Below, piece after piece: positions 43,401-48,775 of a stretch of DNA of 64,000 nt (position 1 is its first letter; every line of letters begins with the position of its first letter). Source of the DNA: Thalassospira sp. GTDB lineage: Bacteria > Pseudomonadota > Alphaproteobacteria > Rhodospirillales > Thalassospiraceae. Below the pieces are notes generated by a model that saw nothing but the letters and a program-made list of their open reading frames with translations, was not told the DNA's origin and did not search any database. The translations under genes and the position numbers were made by a program. The stretch is from assembly GCF_030690045.1 (NCBI RefSeq), contig NZ_JAUYHK010000016.1, positions 124,001 through 188,000 on the forward strand, written 5' to 3'.

Positions 43401-46400
43401 CATCAGATGATCAGCACCGTCTCCCCCCCACAGAACGTCGTCGCCATCATGGCCCCAGAGGGTATTGTTGCCGCTGTCCCCCAACAAAATATCATTGCCC
43501 TGACCACCAGATACGTTCTCGATGCTGATTAGGGTATCGGTTTCGCTGCCTATCGTGGTGGTACCATCTTCAAGATCGACAGTGACCCCGGCTGACCGTC
43601 CGGAATAATCAGCAGTATCAGCACCATTGCCACCATCCAGCGTATCGTTGCCCGTACCGCCAATCAGCGTGTCACTGCCATCGCCGCCCAAAAGCGTATC
43701 ATTTCCAGCCCCGCCATCGATGGTGTCGTCACCGGCAAGACCGTCAATGATGTCGCTGCGCGATGTTCCGGTCAGAATATCAGCGTTTTCCGTGCCTTCA
43801 AGGCCACGAATACCGACAAAATTATTCGCATTCAGATCATCCGGCGACACTCCCGACAATGTCAGAACACCATCCCCAAAGGTAATGGTCGCATTGCCGT
43901 CGGCATCGACGCCAATCATTGGCGCAACATCGCCAAAGATTTTAAGGCCATCGGCACGAACATCGATCTGGTCGGTTGCCGGATCGAAATCAGTGATGAC
44001 ATGCTGTCCGGTTTCCGCAGAAATCACAAAGACGTCGCTGCCTGCGCCGCCCGTCAAAATATCATTGCCGGAACCGCCGATCAGGGTATCGTTGCCACTG
44101 CCCCCGACATAGGTCTCAAAATTCGCAACCGTATTGGTAAAGCCTTCGCCACGCACGGTTCCGGCGGCAACATCAATCACCACATTCCCTGAAATCCGCT
44201 CATACGAAACCGTATCATTCCCGGTGCCGCCATCCAGCGTATCGTTACCTTCGCTGCCCAGAACCGTATCATCGCCAGTCCCCGCATCAATTCGGTTAAT
44301 CTGACTGTTACCTGAGATGATATCGTCGCCGCTACCGGTAATGACATCTTCAATTCCGATCAGCGTATCATTTCCTTCACCGACCGCCGTTCCTGCCGCC
44401 AGATCGACACTCATATCGCCTGTCACATAGGCATAATCTGCGGTATCGTGACCGGCACCGCCATCCAGCGTGTCATCACCCTCACCCCCGCGCAGGGTGT
44501 CAACACCCTCGCCGCCCAAAAGGGTGTCATTGCCAGTGCCACCTTCCAGAATATCGTTGCCGGCACCACCGCGCAGAACATCATTGCCGCCGCCGCCAAT
44601 CAGTTGATCGGCACCGTCTAAACCATCAAGCCGATTATCTTCATCATTCCCGACGATCCGGTCGGCACCATTGGACCCGGTAATATTTTCAATATTAAAC
44701 AGCGTATCGGTACCGTGATCAGCCACCGCAATCCCGGTATTCAGATCGACATCCACCGTTCCGGCATCGACATAGGACACGGTATCGGACCCGGCCCCAC
44801 CATCAATCGTGTCATTGCCAGCCCCGCCAACAATCAGGTCATCGCCATCATTGGTCGTGATGATATTGTCCTGGCCATCACCGGTTACGGTGTCGTTGCC
44901 ACTGCCGGTGGTGATGTTTTCAATACCACTGATCAGGTCAGTTTCAGCCCCGGAAATCACTGTTCCGGCATTCATGTTGACGCCGATATCCACATCAAGG
45001 CTGCTTAGATCGAGATGATCGATACCCGCACCACCGCTATAGGTGTCGTTTCCGGCCTCGGCAAAGAAGGTATCATTTCCCACCCCGCCATCCAGAATAT
45101 CGTTGCCAGCCCCGCCATAAAGCGTGTCATCACCGGCACCGCCCCGCAGAAGGTTGGCACCGGAATCGCCGGTCAGAATATCGTCAAAACCCGACCCGGT
45201 TACATTTTCAATACGATCCAGAATATCGTTGCCATCGGCACCGCTGGCTGTTCCGGCGGCAAGATCGACGGTTACACTGCCATTGGCACCACTGTAATCA
45301 ACGGTATCAACGCCATCTTCACCGCGCAGCGTATCATCGCCAGCACCGCCAATCAGCGTATCGTCACCCAAACCACCGGACAGCACGTCATTCCCTGCCC
45401 CGCCTGACAGGATGTCGTCACCGGCAAAACCATAAATCGCATCTTCGCCGTCGGTGCCGATGATCGTGTCATTGCCGTCATCGCCATAAACACGGCCAAA
45501 TCCGCGAAAACTGTCGGCAGTCAGGGCATCCGGCGCAACACCTTCAAGGGTCAGCGTACCATGATTGGTAAAGGTAATGACGGTATTGCCCGCACCGTCA
45601 CCGGCGATCATCGGTGTCAATGCCTCGAAACTGGCAACACCCAAACGCGACAGATCAATAATATCCTCACCTGCGGTGAAATCGGTGACGACATCATCGC
45701 CGAAACCTTCGGTCAGGTAAAAATCATCAACCCCGGCACCGCCGGTCAGGGTATCGTTGCCCGCACCACCGGTCAGGGTATCAATGCCATCGCCGCCCGA
45801 CAGGATATTGTCGCCCGCATCGCCGGTAATCCGGTCATCAAAATCCGACCCGATAGCATTTTCAACCATCTGGACGAGATCATTACCAGCACCACCAATG
45901 GCCGTTTGCGTCGCCAGATTGACATCAACCCCGGCAACCGCATCCTGATAGGACACCGTATCAATGCCGGCACCACCCTGAATATGGTCGTCGCCAAGGC
46001 CGCCCTGAAGGAAATCGTCGCCTGCACCGCCCTGAAGGATGTCGTTCCCGTCACCACCAAACAGCGTATCGTTGCCCGCACCGCCCTGCAAAACGTCATC
46101 GCCTGCGTCGCCCGATAAAATATCATCGCCATCAGCACCCTGAAGGGTGTCGTTACCGCTTCCGCCAGTTAGAATATCGTTACCGGCACCACCTTGTAGA
46201 ATATCATTGCCCGCTTCGCCCGACAGGGTATCGTTACCCGCACCGCCTTGCAGGGTATCATCGCCAACACCGCCAAATATAATGTCATCACCCGATGTGC
46301 CATTCAGGATGTCATTCTGAATGGTGCCGGTAACGATCGGGTCGCTTTCGCCCCCATTTTCCGGATCGATTCCCTGCAATGCCCCGCCATCATCGGCGGG

Positions 46401-48596
46401 ACCATCACTCGACCCGGCATCCTCCGGATCGGCGGCATCACCCAAAAGCGCTCCGGAACCGGTGTTTTCTTCATCTCCGCCGTCCAGAACATCGCCGCCC
46501 GCATCACCGGCCACCGGATCACTGGTGGAACCGACATCGTCATTTGCACCGGCTTCCAGTCCGGTTTCCGAATCACTGCCGTCGGTGGTGTCTTCCCCGC
46601 CAGTTTCATCACCGGCCAAAATCGGATTTTCATCGTTTTCAGAATCACCGGACTCTGTTTCGGCATCGCCGGCGGGCGATGCCTCATCATCATCACCGGC
46701 ACTGACCGAAACATCATCCACACCCGACGGATCGCCGGGTGCATCACCCGATTCCAGTCCGGTTTCCGGGTCACTGCCGTCGGTGGTGTATTCCCCGCCG
46801 GTTTCACCACCGGCCAAAATCGGGTTTTCATCGTTTTCAGAATTACCGAACTCTGTTTCAGCATCGCCGGAGACATCTTCAGCAGACGATGCCTCGCCCT
46901 CATCGCCAGCACTGGCCGGAACATCATCCGCACCCGACGGATCGCCGGGTGCATCACCCGCTTCCAGGCCGGTTTCCGGGTCACTGCCGTCGGTGGCATT
47001 CCCCTCACCGGTTTCATCCGACAGAATATCGTCATCCTGATGATCCGATGAACTACCAGATACAGGCGTATCGCCTGCACCAGAACCGGTGCCAAGATTG
47101 CCTTCCTGCTGCCCGGTGTCAGCACCCCCACCTGACCCAGCCGGAATTTCTTCGCTTTCCGGCGTCAGAACGGTTTCGTCAGGTTCTACGCCTTCATCCC
47201 CAACGTTATCGCCCACATCATCCTGAGAAGACCCGGCAGCAAGTTCGCCGCCATCTTCGTCGGCGGCACCATCGGCGCCGTCAGCAACAGCCCCCGACTC
47301 ATCATCGGAGGACAACGCATCATCTGCATCCGGCACATCCGAACCATTGCCGGTGTCAGCATCGGCAGTTTCCGAAATAGGATTGTCGTCGCCTGCTTCA
47401 TCCGCAGCACGACCATCTTCGACGATATCGCCCGAACCGGTATCAGGGGGGGATGCGCCCCCATCAACACCATCATCTTCACCAGAAACCGGACTGTCAT
47501 CATTCTGACCGCCCGAAATATCGTCCGTAACCGGTGCCGTCGAATCGCTTTCGGCTTGCCCTGCCTCCAGATCAACGATCAGCCCCTGATCGGCATCACT
47601 GAAATCAAGACTGTTGCTCCCCGAACCGCCATCAATGACATCATGACCGCCGCCCGGCGCAAATGTATCATTCCCGGCGCCGCCCAGCAGAACATTGTCA
47701 TCTTCATCGCCCGTAATGACATCATCAAAATCCGAACCGATGATGTTTTCGATATTCTCAAAAACCACCGTATCGCCACCCGATACAGTGGCCGCAATAC
47801 CCGTTGCCACATCAACCGACACACCGGCATCCGCCCCGGCAAAAGACAGGGTGTCGTTACCCGTGCCGCCATCGACAACATCCGAACCGCCCTGCCCGGC
47901 AATCGTATCATCGCCCGATGTGCCAGTCATTTCGGTCACATTGCCGGAATTTGCATCACCGCCGGAAGCCTCATCGGCCAGCGTAACAATCGCCGGGGCA
48001 TCCACAAGATTTGCCGGGATCAAGTCCGCAACGGCAACCCCTTGCAGAATCAAAACATCCCCGGTGGCAAATGTGATGACAGTGTTTCCCTGCCCGTCAT
48101 TCACTACCAGAGAAACCAGATCGGCAAAACTGGTAACACCAAGATTTTCAAACGCCAGCATGTCTTCTGCCGGGTTGAAATCAGTCACAATGTCGCGATC
48201 AAAACCAGACCGGAACACAAAGGTGTCACGGCCTTCGCCGCCGCTCATCCGGTCAGAACCACCCCCGGATACCAGAACATCGTCCCCCGCCCCGCCCGAC
48301 AGGGAATTGTCGGCATCATCGCCAATCAGAACATCGTCATAAGCCGTGCCAATGACATTCTGGATATTGGTAAAAATCTGGGTCGCTGTGGAAGGTTGCC
48401 CGAAAGCCGACGGAAAAACCGAACCGGAATCAGAAACGCCCGCATCGGAATTCTCTTCCGTGCGGCCATCCAGTATCTGTTCGATATCCATATCGGTGAG
48501 GCCGAGGCCATCATCCTGATCGGCGGGCGAGCCCAAAGACAAACTCCCTACATGGGATTTAAGAGATATGCCGGATGGGCGTATGTTTCCGCCCAA
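28254..48596 (-). CDS. Giant RTX calcium-binding protein, type I secretion substrate
   Basis: One uninterrupted 20.3 kb frame of about 6780 codons. The start is unsettled: TTG at 48596 is the longest, a TTG about 20 codons in follows AGGGAG, and an ATG occurs at 48491. Layout from the N-terminus: a short lead; first RTX block (about residues 80-345); Asp/Glu/Ser/Gly-rich low-complexity region (about 345-760); then RTX arrays to the end. The arrays are broken by a non-RTX island at about 5080-5285. RTX repeats are GGxGxDxLx; by eye there are about 35 modules of the type DLxxGTAxG...IENVxGSxxDD. No enzymatic, Ig-like or LapA-type retention domain was recognised, and no cysteine was noticed. The C-terminus (DIITDF...LTLMGV...DENDFGL analogue) is the unprocessed type I secretion signal. 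The exporter genes lie directly upstream. Likely a secreted surface-layer, matrix or adhesin-like protein; function unproven. Confidence 0.93.
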   Translation of the reverse strand: MGGNIRPSGISLKSHVGSLSLGSPADQDDGLGLTDMDIEQILDGRTEENSDAGVSDSGSVFPSAFGQPSTATQIFTNIQNVIGTAYDDVLIGDDADNSLSGGAGDDVLVSGGGSDRMSGGEGRDTFVFRSGFDRDIVTDFNPAEDMLAFENLGVTSFADLVSLVVNDGQGNTVITFATGDVLILQGVAVADLIPANLVDAPAIVTLADEASGGDANSGNVTEMTGTSGDDTIAGQGGSDVVDGGTGNDTLSFAGADAGVSVDVATGIAATVSGGDTVVFENIENIIGSDFDDVITGDEDDNVLLGGAGNDTFAPGGGHDVIDGGSGSNSLDFSDADQGLIVDLEAGQAESDSTAPVTDDISGGQNDDSPVSGEDDGVDGGASPPDTGSGDIVEDGRAADEAGDDNPISETADADTGNGSDVPDADDALSSDDESGAVADGADGAADEDGGELAAGSSQDDVGDNVGDEGVEPDETVLTPESEEIPAGSGGGADTGQQEGNLGTGSGAGDTPVSGSSSDHQDDDILSDETGEGNATDGSDPETGLEAGDAPGDPSGADDVPASAGDEGEASSAEDVSGDAETEFGNSENDENPILAGGETGGEYTTDGSDPETGLESGDAPGDPSGVDDVSVSAGDDDEASPAGDAETESGDSENDENPILAGDETGGEDTTDGSDSETGLEAGANDDVGSTSDPVAGDAGGDVLDGGDEENTGSGALLGDAADPEDAGSSDGPADDGGALQGIDPENGGESDPIVTGTIQNDILNGTSGDDIIFGGVGDDTLQGGAGNDTLSGEAGNDILQGGAGNDILTGGSGNDTLQGADGDDILSGDAGDDVLQGGAGNDTLFGGDGNDILQGGAGDDFLQGGLGDDHIQGGAGIDTVSYQDAVAGVDVNLATQTAIGGAGNDLVQMVENAIGSDFDDRITGDAGDNILSGGDGIDTLTGGAGNDTLTGGAGVDDFYLTEGFGDDVVTDFTAGEDIIDLSRLGVASFEALTPMIAGDGAGNTVITFTNHGTLTLEGVAPDALTADSFRGFGRVYGDDGNDTIIGTDGEDAIYGFAGDDILSGGAGNDVLSGGLGDDTLIGGAGDDTLRGEDGVDTVDYSGANGSVTVDLAAGTASGADGNDILDRIENVTGSGFDDILTGDSGANLLRGGAGDDTLYGGAGNDILDGGVGNDTFFAEAGNDTYSGGAGIDHLDLSSLDVDIGVNMNAGTVISGAETDLISGIENITTGSGNDTVTGDGQDNIITTNDGDDLIVGGAGNDTIDGGAGSDTVSYVDAGTVDVDLNTGIAVADHGTDTLFNIENITGSNGADRIVGNDEDNRLDGLDGADQLIGGGGNDVLRGGAGNDILEGGTGNDTLLGGEGVDTLRGGEGDDTLDGGAGHDTADYAYVTGDMSVDLAAGTAVGEGNDTLIGIEDVITGSGDDIISGNSQINRIDAGTGDDTVLGSEGNDTLDGGTGNDTVSYERISGNVVIDVAAGTVRGEGFTNTVANFETYVGGSGNDTLIGGSGNDILTGGAGSDVFVISAETGQHVITDFDPATDQIDVRADGLKIFGDVAPMIGVDADGNATITFGDGVLTLSGVSPDDLNANNFVGIRGLEGTENADILTGTSRSDIIDGLAGDDTIDGGAGNDTLLGGDGSDTLIGGTGNDTLDGGNGADTADYSGRSAGVTVDLEDGTTTIGSETDTLISIENVSGGQGNDILLGDSGNNTLWGHDGDDVLWGGDGADHLMGGSGHDTLGGGLGDDILDGGSGNDTVTYADITESVQMNLMTGTATGGGGSDTLSRIENAIGSAGDDHIIGTDGSNTLQGGEGNDTLDGGFGNDVLSGGDGADVFVFRKPVINANGISTNYSDRVTDFDPAIDQIDLSSFGIPNWEALQKHITTNASGDAVIQIDGATITLSGVSPDTLGSGSFVGIESLGASENNDEIQGTGFAEIIDGLAGDDIIRGGGGDDTLFGGEGNDTLSGDAGNDLIDGGAGRDAVDYSASGSGVTVDLAVGTGGAGTSSMDTLISIEDVYGSDFADTITGDAGANHLVGNGGNDILSGGAGNDTLDGGTGNDILTGGEGDDTLIGGAGNDTASYAEAIGDVVVDLVSGTASGDAGNDVLSGIENIIGGSGNDILIGDAGDNILRGGAGNDTLIGGAGNDTVDYSTSAPVRVDLSVGTASSADGNDILSDIENVTGSSGDDILIGDAGINTLIGDGGNDTFVSGAGNDVMTGGSGADVFVINPGDGQDVITDFNVLVDKIDIQALPVDSYGALRDMMTIDANGNVVVNFGEGNSLTLLGVPMGAINANIFVGVRDLVGTDGDDVLSGTDGDDVLSGLDGNDTLIGGVGDDTLYGGAGNDLLSGGGGNDTLDGGAGIDAADYRLAEGTVNVNLEQGIASGAHGEDRLINIENVVGGAGNDILIGDVGDNILDGGSGNDTLTGGAGNDTLFGGTGADTASYAGVEGAVNVDLAAFAATGAAGNDVLVSIENVTGGNGDDVISGDAGDNVLVGMSGDDRLIGGGGNDTLDGGMGRDTVDYTGATNAVNVDLVTSIATGDGLDTLISIENIDGSTFGDVLTGNNLDNILNGFAGNDTLSGGGGNDTLDGGTGDDLLMGGTGADTLIGGDGNDTASYADIPARLGAATQGVSVDLSAGTANDGTGIDTLIGIENVTGSVRNDVLVGDDNANILDGGAGDDILIGGTGDDTLIGGEGTDTAVYAGAHGAVTVNLQAGTASGADGNDSLASIENVTGSDFDDVLTGDAADNILSGGAGNDTLDGGAGDDTILGGAGDDVLRGGAGRDAVDYAQVASAQIINLADGTATGGDGNDVLDGFEDVIGTAYNDVITGNAANNNLVGGAGDDTLDGGAGDDILDGGTGDDLFIGGAGNDTYLGGAGNDTVDFGAVAAAVSIDLAAGTAMGAASGADVLTGIENIIATGFDDVVTGNDDNNVIRAGDGNDTVSGGGGNDTLSGEAGNDVLLGGDGDDVLDGGAGDDLLIGGAGNDTLDGGDGIDTVSYADTVQGVTVNLTTGRVTGDGVDRLANIENVTGSDFNDLIIGDSGDNLLQGGLGDDTLTGGGGNDTLDGGDGRDMVDLSVNGNDVTIDLSAGTATDGTDTDTLISIEDVRSGAGNDILIGNDVANRLEGGSGDDTLLGGGGNDMLLGGEGNDTLDGGAGDDILIGGAGDDVLRGGDSFDTASYADLSGPITVDMENNLVTSATGHDTLDSVEAVIGSSGNDTFLGSSGSDTFDGGAGNDFFDAGTGDDRLTVGAGNDTVMFRIGDGNDVITDFGLTGDVIDLTAFNIAGFGALQSMFVDDGNGNTIIQLNPNDSITLLGVSPDQLGLDHFQGVDAQLGTETPDELVGTDGDDIINGLEGDDSLEGGMGNDRLIGGDGDDTLNSGDGDDWLVGGSGNDDLNGGAGNDTIDYSGESAGIFADLVHNTVTGGDGDDVLSSIENVVGTQFDDMLTGNDDDNTLNGGAGNDILSGGDGNDVLLGGLGDDTLSGGAGDDIINGGAGNDTVDYSAASQGVNVNLRTGVATGEGNDTLTGIENVIGSGFNDIVFGDAGNNRIETGAGNDVVNAGAGDDIVVAGSGSDEIYGGIGDDQLDGGEGDDVIDGGAGNDVLEGGAGDDIVHAGTGNDTIIGGAGDDIIDGGEGIDTVDYSGLNSSVFVDLRNQYSESAEGIDIIRNVERVIGTDYADLIIGTDGVNTLDGGSGNDTLIGGAGDDIIITGEGSDLIVVAPGGGSDTITDFDPSSDMIDLSAYGIDTFDELSSRMFADAFGNTVISLAPGESLTLEGVDPDDLSAGNFYGYERIEGTENDDVLNGSQIGDEIYGLAGDDTIYGHAGDDIMNAGDGDDTLTGGAGDDTLRGGEGNDTASYADTDGDVQVNLGAGTATGAAGNDVLDSIENVVGGSGNDVLIGDGNNNILDGGQGDDTIMGAGGDDILIGGTGIDTVDYSDAATGVTVDLAEGTAGGGAGNDSPDGFENVTGSAYDDVIVGDAASNVINGGAGNDTLQGGVGDDTLIGGAGDDIADYSDRIDDVVVDLSQGTALTSDGNDTLIEIEGVTGGTGNDTLIGSDGDNILSGGVGDDVLVGGAGNDTMSGGSGADTLDGGDGDDVLAFGADGVVGAGSVTDHVGSPGIDGTGDVADIAGKNVSDDVFLGGAGTDTLLAGDGDDAIILDRDHANGSAASPSIVDIEYIDAGAGNDVVDLTSSVHGYGDVTIDGGAGDDTLWSNAGNDVIFGGDGNDYIDGGAGDDTVLGGAGDDIVLAGAGNDVLDGGTGADTLDMSAALGGARVDLAAGTVHSVETGFDTVSDFENVIGSVGNDVITGDAGDNIIDGAAGDDTIIASAGNDTLTGGNGIDTLDLSVAASGATADLSAGTASSAETGSDMVSGFENVIGSAGNDVITGDAGDNIIDGGAGDDTLSGGDGNDTLTGGEGADTFIFADGGDDDLVTDFNPSEDRISLQDTGITAWSDLLPLLSENTAGHAVISLPSGGTVTLMDVALDDLAPDHFVGIENTGTPNDDTLTGGDGDDAIDAGAGDDVVAGGDGNDVIDGGSGNDTLSGGAGNDTLSGGPGADTLDGGDGDDVLEFGADGVAGVGSLTDHVGSPGVDGTGEIADIAGKNISDDVFLGGAGNDTLLAGDGDDAIILDRDHANGGAASPSIVDIEYIDIGAGNDVVDLTSAVHGYGDVTIDGGAGNDTLWSNAGNDVIFGGDGNDHIHGGTGDDILDGGDGNDILDGGLGDDTVSGGAGDDIVRAGAGNDVLDGGAGTDTLDMSEALGGAIIDLSASTASSAETGSDTVSGFENIIGSAGNDVIIGDAGDNIITGGEGDDTLNGGAGNDILTGGTGADTFVFADGPDADLVTDFNPAEDVISLQDTGVTTWSDLLPLLSQNAAGDAVIALPAGGAVTLAGIALSALTSDMFVGIENTGTPNDDTLAGGEGDDEIDAGDGSDTVDGGTGNDVIDGGAGDDTLNGGTGNDTLDGGSGDDVLSGGQGNDTLSGGSGADTLVGGDGDDTLIYGADDVASGQSVSNEGSPDVPGTGAVVDISDKNVSDDTYIGGEGQDTLVMGSGNDALILDGSKVAGSAEPETRQFGMTSPGSAAEMQAAWQDAGLYAFDFGTPHVDENGKLILGNANDSIAYDGRGIGNNGGSPAGNQINHDAGTGQSETIVVDLGTNASMARVQVSNLIANEEDGETGRWQAFDADGNLVGEGILDAGTVIYTPGDNGAGYADIAIVDATGNPVAFRYLSFNAEPYAIPENNPLGDSSDFFVRSISFETLPDSEAGARLDGIETIMAGDGHDVIDLTSETLSYGDVFIDGGNGNDVIWANAGNDTLTGGAGNDDIYGGAGNDTLDGGIGNDMLDGGVGNDTLLGGAGNDILRGGAGDDMINGGAGNDYVVYDDATSGVMVDLANNTATGGGGNDKIYYVDNVTGSDFDDVLIGNGNANILDGGAGNDTLRGGTGNDTLIGGEGRDAVDYNTSTTGVNVNLATGKGQAGNASNSIDSLISIEDVIGSNHNDILRGNAGDNLLSGGAGNDTLYGDAGADTLDGGDGVDMVSYQNSGSGVEIYLGDTDAHAKTPGVGGRGFGGDAEGDVLSNIERVIASAHDDYVYGNSADNYVDLGAGNDIFDNREADISRDTIYGGDGNDTIWTGDGADTLFGGNGDDKLYGEKGDDTLYGGNGNDWLDGGEGNDTLDGGVGNDTIVTGSGADHILISSNTGHKVITDFNTSVDRISLTSLGLTQWSQLTSRLSEVNGNLVIDIGPSGSVTLLGVRLNAINPDMFVGIAGPVGPTQFDDYLVGTSGDDYINALAGDDTVYGGDGNDTLNGNEGDDTLSGGSGDDSLSGGIGNDTLSGDDGNDSLNGNEGDDVVSGGAGDDTLIGGSGDDTLFGDDGGDYIDGMEGHDTIHGGEGNDSLLGGSGNDVIDGSGGDDVIWGGDGDDIVNGDAGNDTLWGGNGNDTLSGGDGNDLMFGNDGHDLLNGGAGNDTLDGGNGNDTFTTGSGADLIIVSGNSGDKVVTDFDPAEDRISLAGLGITQWSQLTPRLSDVNGNLVINLGGGTLTLLGVGLAQATASMFDGVDSGPTPFDDVLYGTSNNDNINALSGNDTVYGLGGQDTLYGMAGDDTLYGGDGNDKLYGGADNDVLDGGSGQDTLWGDDGHDTLQGGDGDDKLYGGNGNDVLDGGNGNDRLEGNDGDDTLSGGSGDDSLLGGAGNDILHGDANNDRLWGGDGDDTLFGGTGDDSLNGDSGNDILEGGDGHDRLWGGSGDDTLTGGLGNDYLNGGSGNDTASYADATASVAANLASGSASGGAGTDVLVSIENLIGSNFNDFLFGDAGANLLSGLDGNDLLSGGGGNDSLQGGDGNDLLNGGAGTDYLDGGAGDDELEYHADAAWTSGYNAKYVGDPENGGTNEQINLAGYKRSQDIFDGGDGHDTLTMSAGNDALFLHDDHTAPEISPRLIDVEVINAGNGDDLVDLSSDTETYGDVTIDGGSGDDIIWSNAGDDLLLGGDGNDTLYGGSGNDTLSGGAGQDILAGGAGDDVLMYHADNVWSSQWHALNDGSPDTDSHTNTNGNGHGGHFGNGWGHGTNGDSGTGEYVNVGGYNQSNDIFDGGDGHDTLRLGDGNDALFLADTVSDPGISPRIRNIEVIEAGDGNDIIDLTSTYESYGDVTLDGGNGNDILWSSSGNDVLLGGAGNDTLYGGAGNDTLTGGSGWDEFVMARSDGHDIITDFTAGEDIINLSEWNFSNFNQVYNAMTTNADGNTILDLGNDASVTLMGVDRNDLDENDFGL
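32745..33350 (-). other. Non-RTX island inside the RTX protein
   Basis: About 200 residues without calcium nonapeptides, starting near RQFGMTSPGSAAEMQAAW and ending near ISFETLPDSEAGARLDG. It contains GLYAFDFGTPHVDENGK, ETIVVDLGTNASMARVQVSN, GRWQAFDADGNLVGEG and FRYLSFNAEPYA, a pattern of beta strands like jelly-roll or carbohydrate-binding-type modules. It interrupts one of five related SxDDxxxGGxGxDTL...DLTS...YGDVxIDGG modules. It is the best candidate for a ligand-binding part of the protein. Confidence 0.6.
34488..34900 (-). repeat. Segmental duplication copy A in the RTX gene
   Basis: A 413-base block nearly identical to 35907-36319, with both ends offset by exactly 1419 bases and no length change. 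It encodes FGADGVAGVGSLTDHVGS..., HANGGAASPSIVDIEYID and SAVHGYGDVTIDGG. Close identity suggests recent duplication or gene conversion. Confidence 0.75.
35907..36319 (-). repeat. Segmental duplication copy B in the RTX gene
   Basis: Partner of the block at 34488-34900. The protein versions differ at scattered positions such as GVVGAGSVTDH for GVAGVGSLTDH and SSVHGYGD for SAVHGYGD. Confidence 0.75.
46320..47560 (-). other. Acidic low-complexity region of the RTX protein
   Basis: About 415 residues dominated by Asp, Glu, Gly, Ser, Ala and Pro with almost no RTX nonapeptides, for example GDAPGDPSGADDVPASAGD and DNPISETADADTGNGSD. Expected to be disordered and highly negative, perhaps a calcium-responsive spacer between the first RTX block and the long array. 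Confidence 0.8.
46552..47020 (-). repeat. Tandem 66-70 residue repeats in the acidic region
   Basis: The phrase encoding TDGSDPETGLEAGDAPGDPSG recurs with its nucleotide counterpart beginning at about 46552, 46750 and 46960, that is, with spacings of 198 and 210 bases, both multiples of three. Intervening parts include GDSENDENPILAGDETGG and its variants. Confidence 0.75.
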
Positions 48597-48775
48597 AATC
48601 TAATATACAACCGTATAGAATCACTTTTTCAAAGATCGCCCAATAATCGACGAAAAACAACCGTTTTTTGGCTATTTCTGTGATTTAAGAGCAGATTACG
48701 GGAGATAGTTTGATTTTGTCAGGATTTGTCAGATTGTATAGGATCGAATAGCGTCCTATACGTTATTAAATTCAA
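48597..48775 (-). promoter_or_regulatory. Leader and candidate operator of the RTX gene
   Basis: A 179-base gap between the membrane fusion protein gene and the RTX gene. It holds a perfect inverted repeat GTATAGGA/TCCTATAC with a 10-base spacer (48736-48761). Next to it lies a tandem direct repeat GATTTTGTCAG GATTTGTCAG (48712-48732), and a further half-site GTATAGAA sits at 48613. The A/T-rich stretch in between would suit a promoter. The symmetry suggests a dimeric regulator and separate control of the substrate gene, but this is inference. Confidence 0.5.

Noticed and set aside
28254-48596. CRISPR array or satellite DNA
   Set aside because: The short repeats are in-frame GGxGxDxLx codons of variable sequence in a continuous coding frame, without constant repeats and unique spacers.
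28254-48596. LapA-like cyclic-di-GMP-controlled adhesin
   Set aside because: No N-terminal retention module with a TAAG-type cleavage site, no Ig-like or cadherin-like repeats, and no lapD/lapG genes nearby.
47556-48683. 375-codon plus-strand open frame spanning the RTX N-terminus
   Set aside because: Antisense to the first RTX block; composition follows the repeat and its start lies within RTX coding sequence.
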